Below the pieces are notes generated by a model that was given only the letters and a program-made list of their open reading frames with translations, was not told where the DNA came from and searched no databases. Made by a program: the position numbers and the translations under genes. A stretch of DNA of 5,738 nucleotides from assembly GCA_902475825.1 (NCBI GenBank), contig CABSBA010000109.1, positions 1 through 5,738 on the forward strand, given 5' to 3'. Shown piece by piece: positions 1-5,209 of this stretch. Origin of the DNA: an uncultured Collinsella sp. GTDB lineage: Bacteria > Actinomycetota > Coriobacteriia > Coriobacteriales > Coriobacteriaceae. The first letter of the stretch is position 1. Every line of letters begins with the position of its first letter.

Positions 1-59
1 CGGGTGCCCTACCGGGAGTAGCCCCGACGGTTGACAAAACTATAGGAACACCCAACGAC

Positions 60-88
60 TAGTCATTTAAGAACGTCCCCAATGACTA
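60..88 (-). repeat. Small hairpin with GGGACGTTC loop, downstream of htpG
   Basis: Perfect 8-bp inverted repeat: TAGTCATT at 60-67 and AATGACTA at 81-88, enclosing a 13-nt loop that holds AAGAACGTCCCC (minus strand GGGGACGTTCTT). Nearly the same loop sits inside a hairpin with a different stem at 2411-2437. It also shares the 10-mer GGAACACCCA, found just upstream at 45-54, with the region at 2368-2377. I read it as one copy of a dispersed intergenic element. Its role is unknown and it is not a classical terminator because no T run follows. Confidence 0.5.
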
Positions 89-103
89 CTCCGTACAAAA
101 GCA

Positions 104-173
104 AACGAGAGTGGAAAATCCCCCACTTCAAGCCCGCGCTCGAGCCAAAAGTGGGAAATTATCCACTCTCGTT
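104..173. repeat. Long nested inverted repeat downstream of htpG
   Basis: Arms of 25 bp (104-128 and 149-173) match with three mismatches. The outer 12 bp, AACGAGAGTGGA / TCCACTCTCGTT, are perfect. The 20-nt centre contains the palindrome GCTCGAGC (138-145). Each arm is itself a small dyad, AGTGG-N8-CCACT, at 110-127 and 150-167, with centres 40 bp apart. In RNA it could form one long stem-loop. Read on the minus strand it lies 30 nt past the htpG stop and is followed by a loosely T-rich stretch, so it may help end htpG transcription. It could equally be a repeat of the REP/MITE kind or a double operator. Confidence 0.6.
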
Positions 174-203
174 CTAATCTAGTTACGGTGCCGTATCCCC
201 GAA

Positions 204-2228
204 CTACATCAAGTTACAGACAGCTGCCGCGAAGGCTACGGGGTCCTCGGGGAGGATGCCCTCGACGAGCAGGGCCTGGTCGTAAAGCAGGCCGGAGTAC
301 TGCTTAATCTTGTCGGCATCGCCCGCCTTCTGGGCAGCGACGAGCTTGGCGAAGACCGGGTGCTTAGCGTTGAGCTCGAGCACGCGCTGGCTCTTGGGCA
401 TACCGTCGGGCGTACCCTCGGGACCCTTCTGGAGCACCTTCTCCATCTCGAGCGAAAGCGGGCCTTCGGTGGTGATGCAGGCGGGGGCATCGTGCAGGCG
501 CGCGGAGACGGCAACCTTCTCGACCTTGTCGCCGAGCGCCTCCTTCATGGCGTTAAAGAGGTCCTCGTTCTCCTTGGTGGCGTCCTCGGCCTCCTTCTTC
601 TCGTCATCGGTCGCCAAGTCAAGATCGCCGGTCGCGACGTTCTTAAGCTCCAGGTGACGATCCTCGACCTCAGGCTCGGCACCATCGGCAACTGCCTTCT
701 CGGCAGCCTCGCGAGCAGCGTCATCCTCGTAGACCTTGGGCATATCGGCAGCCACGTACTCACGCATGGCCTGGAAGGTGAACTCATCCACGTCCTGCGT
801 CAGCAGCAGTACATCGTAGCCGCGGTCGAGCACGCCCTTCACGACGGGCATCTTGGCCAGACGCTCGCGCGAATCGCCGGCGGCATAGTAGATTGCCTTC
901 TGGCCCTCGGGCATACCCTTAGCATACTCGGCAAGGGTGATCATCTTCTGCTCCTTGGCAGACCAGAACAGCAGCAGGTCGGCGAGCTCATCGGCCTTCA
1001 TGCCATAGCTCGAGTAGATGCCGTACTTAAGACCGCGACCAAAGTTCTCAAAGAACTTCTCGTAGGCCTCGCGGTCGTTGTCACGCATATCCTCAAGGTC
1101 GGCGGTGATCTTCTTCTCGACACGCTTGGCAATGGCCTTGAGCTGACGGTTCTGCTGCAGCGTCTCACGCGAAATATTGAGCGTCACGTCGGCAGAGTCC
1201 ACGACACCGCGCACAAAGTTGTAGTAGTCGGGCAGCAGGTCGTCGCACTTCTCCATAATCAGCACGTTGGAGCTGTAGAGCGCCAGGCCCTTCTCGTAGT
1301 CCTTGCTGTACAGATCGAACGGGGCGCGACCCGGCACAAACAGCAGTGCATCGTACTCAAGCGTACCCTCGGCATGGAAGCTGATAGTGCGCGCGGGATC
1401 GTCAAAGTCGTGGAACGTGGACTTGTAGAACTCGTCGTAATCCTTCTGCTCAACGTCGGAGCTGCGCTTTTTCCAGATCGGCGTCATGGAGTTGATGGTC
1501 TCAAGCTCCTGATAGTCCTCGTACTCGGGCTTGTAGTCGTCGCCGGCGTCCTCGGGCTTGGGCTTCTGGCGACTCTTGGACACCATCATCTGGATCGGAT
1601 AACGCACATAGTTGCTGTACTGCTGAATCAGGCTCTTGAGGCCCCACTCGGTCAGGAAGCGATCGTAGGTCTCGGCCTCGCCGTCGGCGTCGAGCTTCTC
1701 GTTCTCGCGCAGCGTCAGGATGACATCGGTACCGTGCTCAGCACGCTCGCCATCCTCGATGGTGTAGCCCTCAAGACCGTCGGACTCCCAAACGTGGGCG
1801 GAATCCTCGCCGTAAGCGCGGCTGACGACCTTCACGTGGCTGGCGACCATAAAGGCGGAGTAGAAACCCACGCCAAACTGACCGATGATGTCCACATCGG
1901 AACCCTGCTGCTCGGCGTTCTCGGTCTTAAACTCCTCGGAGCCGGAATGGGCGATGGTGCCCAGGTTGCGCTCGAGCTCCTCGGCGGTCATGCCGATACC
2001 GTTATCCGAAATCGTGATGGTGCGGGCGTCCTTATCAAAGGAAACACGGATGGCCAAGTCGCCCTGGTCGAGCTTGACACTCGGATCCTGAAGGCTCTTA
2101 AAGTTGAGCTTGTCGACGGCATCGCTCGCGTTGGAGATAAGCTCGCGCAGGAAGATTTCCTTATTGGTGTAGATGGAGTTGATCATGAGGTCGAGCAGTT
2201 TTTTGCTCTCGGTCTTAAATTGACGCAT
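204..2228 (-). CDS. htpG: Molecular chaperone HtpG (bacterial Hsp90)
   Basis: Cytosolic ATP-dependent homodimeric chaperone that remodels client proteins, often with DnaK. The 674-aa product is complete. The N-terminal GHKL ATPase domain shows FLREL (27-31, with the expected catalytic Glu29), NASDA (33-37), DNGIGM (75-80), SGSEEF (95-100) and the lid glycine motif GQFGVGFYSAF (116-126). The middle domain has TPIWKK (249-254) and NISRETLQQN (351-360), whose Arg354 matches the conserved ATP-contacting arginine. The C-terminal dimerisation domain ends with LLYDQALLVEG near 647. It is somewhat longer than the roughly 620-650 aa usual for the family, mainly through a Glu/Asp/Ala/Lys-rich linker around 500-556. 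The ATG at 2228 is chosen because the protein begins like other HtpGs (MRQFKTESKKLLDLM) and AAAGGA lies 6 nt upstream. Its leader is structured (see 2235-2283), and I see no CIRCE or HAIR operator. Confidence 0.97.
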   Translation of the reverse strand: MRQFKTESKKLLDLMINSIYTNKEIFLRELISNASDAVDKLNFKSLQDPSVKLDQGDLAIRVSFDKDARTITISDNGIGMTAEELERNLGTIAHSGSEEFKTENAEQQGSDVDIIGQFGVGFYSAFMVASHVKVVSRAYGEDSAHVWESDGLEGYTIEDGERAEHGTDVILTLRENEKLDADGEAETYDRFLTEWGLKSLIQQYSNYVRYPIQMMVSKSRQKPKPEDAGDDYKPEYEDYQELETINSMTPIWKKRSSDVEQKDYDEFYKSTFHDFDDPARTISFHAEGTLEYDALLFVPGRAPFDLYSKDYEKGLALYSSNVLIMEKCDDLLPDYYNFVRGVVDSADVTLNISRETLQQNRQLKAIAKRVEKKITADLEDMRDNDREAYEKFFENFGRGLKYGIYSSYGMKADELADLLLFWSAKEQKMITLAEYAKGMPEGQKAIYYAAGDSRERLAKMPVVKGVLDRGYDVLLLTQDVDEFTFQAMREYVAADMPKVYEDDAAREAAEKAVADGAEPEVEDRHLELKNVATGDLDLATDDEKKEAEDATKENEDLFNAMKEALGDKVEKVAVSARLHDAPACITTEGPLSLEMEKVLQKGPEGTPDGMPKSQRVLELNAKHPVFAKLVAAQKAGDADKIKQYSGLLYDQALLVEGILPEDPVAFAAAVCNLM

Positions 2229-2234
2229 GTGCAG

Positions 2235-2240
2235 TCCTTT
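2235..2240 (-). promoter_or_regulatory. htpG ribosome binding site
   Basis: Minus-strand AAAGGA, 6 nt before the ATG at 2228. It fixes the htpG start. The sequence GCGAAAG (2243-2237) that overlaps it can pair with UUUUUGC (2263-2257), which would hide this site in the mRNA. Confidence 0.75.
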
Positions 2241-2258
2241 CGCGATACCCCTGCCCGC

Positions 2259-2283
2259 AAAAACGGCCCGGTTGCCCGAGCCG
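2259..2283 (-). terminator. GC-rich hairpin plus U5 in the htpG leader (terminator-like or thermometer part)
   Basis: On the minus strand CGGCTCGG (2283-2276) pairs with CCGGGCCG (2271-2264), giving 8 pairs with one G-U. The loop is the stable GNRA-type tetraloop GCAA, and TTTTT follows at 2263-2259. By form it is an intrinsic terminator and could end the upstream cps-GNAT transcript. However, only about 30 bp remain between it and the htpG ATG, too little for a separate promoter plus ribosome binding site. It is therefore probably inside the htpG leader, acting either as an attenuator or as the stable first hairpin of a translational control element. Confidence 0.6.
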
Positions 2284-2310
2284 CATCGCAGACCTGCTAT
2301 GTTCAGACTT

Positions 2311-2346
2311 AGATTTTATAACCTATTAGCGCGCATATATACATAC
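2311..2346 (-). promoter_or_regulatory. Candidate htpG promoter region
   Basis: This is an A+T-rich island in a GC-rich setting. On the minus strand it contains TATAAA within TTATAAAATC (about 2322-2313), a reasonable -10 element roughly 90 nt upstream of the htpG ATG. No good TTGACA-like -35 is found at 16-18 bp spacing; the best is the A+T-rich TGTATA region near 2340. A 6-bp inverted repeat, ACATAC (2341-2346) / GTATGT (2361-2366), lies just upstream and could be an operator. The exact promoter is uncertain. Confidence 0.35.
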
Positions 2347-2390
2347 GGAATCGAAAAACTGTATGTTGGAACACCCATGCGTCGATTGCC

Positions 2391-2437
2391 AAGGAGTGTC
2401 CCCAGCTGCCGGCAGAAAAGGAACGTCCCTATCTGCC
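2391..2437 (-). repeat. Tandem GGGAC-type repeat with hairpin, at the GNAT gene end
   Basis: Two imperfect direct copies of a 20-bp unit, 2391-2410 and 2418-2437, agree at 16 of 20 positions (AAGG-n-n-GTCCC...CTGCC). The second copy lies within a hairpin, GGCAGA (2411-2416) / TCTGCC (2432-2437), whose loop carries AAGGAACGTCCC. The first can form only a weak TGCC/GGCA stem. The last two sense codons and the stop codon of the GNAT gene (TAG at 2431-2429) lie inside the second copy, so the element defines the protein's C-terminus. Confidence 0.55.
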
Positions 2438-2944
2438 ATCAACGCGCTTGGCCATCCAGACATGGGGCTGTCCCTCGTCTTCGTAGTCTACCGGGGCAAT
2501 TTGCGTGTAGCCCGCCTTTGCATAGAGCGGCAACACGTATTCCTGCGCATGCAGCTTAATAAGTTTAGCGCCGGCATCGCGTGCACACGCAGCGCTGGCC
2601 TCGACGATCACACTCGCCAGTCCGCGACGACGCATAGCCGGCAGCACGGCGACGCGCCCCATAATGTAGGTCTCCCCCGCCGCAACGTCTTCGTCCATGT
2701 CACATGCCGGCGACACCGGGGCTTCCGCATCTGCCGCGCGCTCCAGCTCCTCGGGAAACACGCGCGAGCAGCCGGCGAGTTGACCATCCACATACAGCGT
2801 CACATGAATGCAGCTCGAGGCCTCATCGATCTGGTCGAACTCGATTTCGTAACCCTGTTCGTCCATAAAGACGGCGCGGCGCACCAGCGCCGCATCCTCA
2901 AAGCATCTCGTCTTAATTTGAATATCCGTAGTCGCCCCTCCCAT
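2429..2944 (-). CDS. GNAT-family N-acetyltransferase, YjcF/ElaA-like
   Basis: Predicted acetyl-CoA-dependent N-acyltransferase of unknown substrate. Residue numbers count from a TTG one codon upstream of the ATG used here. Family signatures in order are FMDEQGYEIEFDQID (27-41), the acetyl-CoA pyrophosphate-binding loop IMGRVAVLPAMRRRGLAS (95-112, core RRRGLA), LHAQEYVLPLYAKAGY (132-147), and the terminal EGQPHVWMAK (158-167) that resembles the E-GI-H--M-K ending of the YjcF/ElaA group. An acidic, Ala-rich stretch at about 64-92 between strands looks like a lineage insertion. The start is uncertain: TTG at 2947 is directly followed by ATG at 2944, neither has a Shine-Dalgarno upstream, and a strong GGGAGGGG lies just after the ATG instead. 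It begins about 21-24 bp after cpsB and is probably the last gene of that operon. A link to polysaccharide work is only positional. Confidence 0.85.
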   Translation of the reverse strand: MGGATTDIQIKTRCFEDAALVRRAVFMDEQGYEIEFDQIDEASSCIHVTLYVDGQLAGCSRVFPEELERAADAEAPVSPACDMDEDVAAGETYIMGRVAVLPAMRRRGLASVIVEASAACARDAGAKLIKLHAQEYVLPLYAKAGYTQIAPVDYEDEGQPHVWMAKRVDGR

Positions 2945-2968
2945 CAAAGCAAACGTTAGGGACAGATT

Positions 2969-3619
2969 TTAGCGAAAGTGAGCGCCTCGCACGCTAAACT
3001 TGGCCCGCGCCTTTGCTAGGTAATCGTAGTGGCGAACATTGTGGGCGTCGCTTGCGATAAAGCTGTACAGGCCCTCGTCAAACAGGCGCTGCGCCGGCTT
3101 TTTCTCGCGACCAAAACGCCCGCCGGCAATAAAATCAGCCGAAGCCTGCAGCTTACAACCCATATCGACCAGACGCTCGGCAATGCCCACGTCCTTTTGA
3201 ATGGCGCGATAACGCTCGGGGTGGGCAATAATCACCTGGTAACCGCGACACTGCAGGTCGTAAATCGTACTCTCGTACTCTCTAAACGCATAGGGATCAG
3301 CATGCGTCGAAAGCTCAAGCAGAAACTCATTGGTGCCATCGAAATGCAGGTATTCTGCGGCGTCGATGCCCAGCTCGACAAGCTTTCGGTGGTTGACCTC
3401 AAAGCCCATCTGAAGCGGAAAACCATCTGCGTTATCCCGCAATAACTCAAAGGCATCCCACATCTTGTCGTAGTCAAAATAGGGATCTCGGCAGTGCGGG
3501 GTGCAGACAATTCTGGTTACGCCAGCCTGTTTGGCAGCCGCAAGCATCGCCAAGCTCTCATCGAGATCGGCGGCACCGTCGTCTACACCCGGCAAGATAT
3601 GACAATGAATGTCGCGCAT
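2969..3619 (-). CDS. CpsB/YwqE-type PHP-family protein-tyrosine phosphatase
   Basis: Metal-dependent phosphatase of the PHP superfamily, expected to dephosphorylate the tyrosine cluster of the adjacent CpsD kinase in the cytoplasm and so tune polysaccharide synthesis. The 216-aa product shows the full metal-site set: DIHCHILPGVDDG (3-15, His5 and His7), TPH (40-42), Glu74 in GFEV, IIAHPERY (130-137, His133) and SDAH (190-193). It ends soon after SDAHN with a basic RGAHFR tail. Well-known members are about 240-255 aa and carry a further C-terminal helix with an NP motif that is absent here. The ATG at 3619 follows cpsD by 17 bp with AAGG 7 nt upstream. The family assignment is firm, while the phosphatase substrate is inferred from gene order. 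Confidence 0.93.
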   Translation of the reverse strand: MRDIHCHILPGVDDGAADLDESLAMLAAAKQAGVTRIVCTPHCRDPYFDYDKMWDAFELLRDNADGFPLQMGFEVNHRKLVELGIDAAEYLHFDGTNEFLLELSTHADPYAFREYESTIYDLQCRGYQVIIAHPERYRAIQKDVGIAERLVDMGCKLQASADFIAGGRFGREKKPAQRLFDEGLYSFIASDAHNVRHYDYLAKARAKFSVRGAHFR

Positions 3620-3636
3620 AGGTCGGCCTTAATCAA

Positions 3637-4374
3637 CTAAACGTTTGCCCGGTTGGTGAAGATCCCCTTTTTAGAAGCACCCTGAGCAGCGGAACCGTTT
3701 TTTACCTTCTTACCGTCCTTGGTGTAGTAAGAATAGTAATATTCGCTGGTCTCGGTCTCGCAGCAATTCATAACGGTACCGATGAGCTTAACCTTCTCGG
3801 ACTTCTTAAGCTGAGCGATGGCGTTGAGCGCCTCCTCGCGCTTGGTGAAGTCTTCGCGCACCACAAACAGCGTGCCGTCAGTCAGGCTGGCGATCTCGGC
3901 AGCATCGATGAAGGTGCCGACCGGAGGAGCGTCAAAAATGACATACTGGAACTTGGCAGACAGCGCCTTAACCAGCTTAGCAAAACGATGAGACACGATG
4001 ATGTCGGCAGGATTGGGAATATGAGGCTCCGCATCGAGGAAGTAGAAGTTCTTCTGACCCGTCTCGGCGATTGCCTGGTCGATGGAAATCTGCTCGGACA
4101 GGACTGCGTAGAGTCCGCCATGCGAACGGACGCCAAGGATGTCGGAAAGAGACCTGCGACGCATATCTCCCTCGACCAGAAGAACGCTCTTGCCGCTGGT
4201 GGCAATAGCCTGGGCCAGGTTGATGGCAACCGTAGTCTTACCCTCGTTGGGAATCGAGGACGTAACGGTAATGGTGCGGATGGGGTCATCCACGCTCGCA
4301 AAGCGAATGTTGGCCAGAAGGGTCTTGGCGGCATTCTGTACAACGAGCTTATCGGTGTTCTTAGCCCTAGCCAT
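3637..4374 (-). CDS. CpsD/CapB-type tyrosine kinase (BY-kinase), cytoplasmic partner of Wzz
   Basis: Bacterial tyrosine kinase with a MinD-like P-loop fold that autophosphorylates and controls exopolysaccharide assembly through its membrane partner. In the 245-aa product, Walker A is SSIPNEGKTTVA (39-50, Lys46), Walker A' is VLLVEGDMRRRS (64-75), Walker B is YVIFDAPPVG (144-153, Asp148), and the C-terminal phospho-acceptor cluster is EYYYSYY (211-217, five Tyr). Two deviations stand out. The first Asp of Walker A' (usually D-x-D) is Glu. The N-terminal E-x2-R-x2-R oligomerisation motif (usually EAYRTLRTNI) reads NAAKTLLANI (14-23). The cluster is followed by a basic tail. It starts 2 bp after the wzz stop, with GGTGG 9 nt before the ATG, so the two are likely translationally coupled. 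Confidence 0.93.
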   Translation of the reverse strand: MARAKNTDKLVVQNAAKTLLANIRFASVDDPIRTITVTSSIPNEGKTTVAINLAQAIATSGKSVLLVEGDMRRRSLSDILGVRSHGGLYAVLSEQISIDQAIAETGQKNFYFLDAEPHIPNPADIIVSHRFAKLVKALSAKFQYVIFDAPPVGTFIDAAEIASLTDGTLFVVREDFTKREEALNAIAQLKKSEKVKLIGTVMNCCETETSEYYYSYYTKDGKKVKNGSAAQGASKKGIFTNRANV

Positions 4375-4376
4375 GC

Positions 4377-5033
4377 CTATTTACCACCTTTCATAGCCGG
4401 AATTCGGCCAACAACGGGAATACCAAGGAGCTCTTCTGCCTCTTCGACACCGCGGATGCGCGTGTTGAGCATATCTGCCAAAACGACATAGGCAATTGCG
4501 ATAAAGACGCCGGCGAGGAACGCGACGGCGACGTACAGCGTGCGCCTGGGACCACTGGGGGATTCGGGGGTCTTAGCCTTATCGATAACGTTGATGCTCT
4601 GAGCGGCACCGACATTCTGGGCGACCGTGCTCACCGAGCTGGCCATGGCCCTTGCCACCTCTGCCGTCTCCTCGGCATCGGTGCCCGTCACCGAAAGCGT
4701 GATGACGCGCGTCGTGGTCTCGGAGGAAACTGAAATCTTGTAGTCGTCCAGATCGGCGAGGCCCAGATCCTTGGCAGCACCACCCTTAACGCTATCGCTA
4801 TCGAGCAGCGTGGCGATATCGTTGGAAAGCATCTGGCTCGCCGAAAGATCGGTGTAGCTCATTTGACTGCTATCGTCGGTCTTGGCGAGAACGTACATGC
4901 TCGTCGTGGCGGTGTAGGTGTTGTCCATCATGGTGAAGGACACGATGCCCATGGCGACCGCGCAAATCACCGGAAGGGCGATGACCAGCTTGAGGTGCTT
5001 TTTAAGCAGCTGGAACAGTTCGAGAAGGGTCAT
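4377..5033 (-). CDS. Wzz/CpsC-type polysaccharide co-polymerase (chain-length determinant)
   Basis: Inner-membrane protein that sets polysaccharide chain length and activates the neighbouring tyrosine kinase. The 218-aa product has the standard layout: a short cytoplasmic N-terminus (MTLLELFQLLKKH), TM1 at about 15-36, an extracytoplasmic domain at about 37-164, the proline-rich TPESPSGP (155-162) that typically precedes TM2, TM2 at about 166-187, and a cytoplasmic tail (about 188-218). The tail motif GVEEAEELLGIPVVGRIP (195-212) is the conserved region expected to contact the CpsD kinase. The external domain is of the short Gram-positive CpsC type, without the long coiled coil of enterobacterial Wzz. 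The ATG at 5033 has AAAGG 8 nt upstream. It is the first gene of the likely wzz-cpsD-cpsB-GNAT operon. Confidence 0.93.
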   Translation of the reverse strand: MTLLELFQLLKKHLKLVIALPVICAVAMGIVSFTMMDNTYTATTSMYVLAKTDDSSQMSYTDLSASQMLSNDIATLLDSDSVKGGAAKDLGLADLDDYKISVSSETTTRVITLSVTGTDAEETAEVARAMASSVSTVAQNVGAAQSINVIDKAKTPESPSGPRRTLYVAVAFLAGVFIAIAYVVLADMLNTRIRGVEEAEELLGIPVVGRIPAMKGGK

Positions 5034-5080
5034 GCAGCTTGCCTTTCATTTCCCTAGTTCATATCGACAAAACTGCTCGT

Positions 5081-5141
5081 ATCATATCGCATCTTTCTGC
5101 CAAGTCCGAACTCTATACATAAGATACAGCACATACGGCAA
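5081..5141 (-). promoter_or_regulatory. Candidate promoter(s) of the wzz operon
   Basis: Two options are visible between the kinase terminator and wzz. One is TTGCCG (5141-5136) with TATAGA (5117-5112), spacer 18 bp. The other is the -10-like TATGAT (5086-5081) with a poor TTCGGA (5110-5105). The 8-mer CGATATGA occurs twice on this strand (5089-5082 and 5066-5059), 23 bp apart, and one copy overlaps TATGAT. A promoter here is expected because a terminator lies just upstream, but which one is used is not certain. Confidence 0.35.
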
Positions 5142-5156
5142 TGTTGCGCAATAATA

Positions 5157-5185
5157 ACGCCGCATCGGCAACCCCGGTGCGGCGT
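5157..5185 (-). terminator. Intrinsic terminator of the histidine kinase gene
   Basis: A 12-bp stem with one T-G pair is formed by 5185-5174 and 5168-5157 around a 5-nt loop. The outer 8 bp (ACGCCGCA / TGCGGCGT) are perfect. On the minus strand it is followed by TATTATTG, a moderately T-rich tail, and it begins 24 nt after the kinase stop codon. On the plus strand no T run follows, so it acts for the minus strand. Confidence 0.8.
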
Positions 5186-5209
5186 CAAAACAACACGTTT
5201 GCTGCATTG

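Larger units (their letters stand above)
1..203. other. Intergenic region downstream of htpG, no gene seen
   Basis: No convincing coding sequence lies here. In the first plus-strand frame, six sense codons precede a stop at 19-21. That could be the tail of a convergent gene from outside the window, but it is too short to support. The region holds the hairpin at 60-88 and the nested dyad at 104-173, which make up much of its length. A short palindrome at 184-195 (TACGG-TG-CCGTA) has too small a loop to be a good hairpin. Confidence 0.6.

Noticed and set aside
31..36. TTGACA, a perfect -35 box on the plus strand
   Set aside because: No -10-like hexamer lies 15-19 bp downstream and no plus-strand gene follows.
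184..195. TACGG-TG-CCGTA palindrome as an htpG terminator
   Set aside because: The loop is only 2 nt, or 4 nt with a 4-bp stem, and no T run follows.
360..2312. 650-codon open frame on the plus strand, antisense to nearly all of htpG
   Set aside because: It is in register with htpG codons, so it stays open simply because htpG avoids TTA, CTA and TCA codons, as GC-rich genes do. Its product is low-complexity Leu/Val/Gly/His with no family motif.
2229..2428. CIRCE or HAIR heat-shock operator upstream of htpG
   Set aside because: Neither the TTAGCACTC-N9-GAGTGCTAA nor the CTTGAGT-N7-ACTCAAG type of sequence was found on reading.
2227..2559. 110-codon plus-strand frame across the htpG upstream region
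   Set aside because: It covers the htpG promoter, leader and repeats and then runs antisense to GNAT; the protein is Arg/Pro-rich without recognisable features.
2363..2959. 198-codon plus-strand frame opposite the GNAT gene
   Set aside because: The opposite strand has clear GNAT motifs; this product has none and no ribosome binding site was evident.
3988..4491. Plus-strand frame opposite cpsD and the wzz end
   Set aside because: It is a shadow of two well-supported genes and spans their junction.
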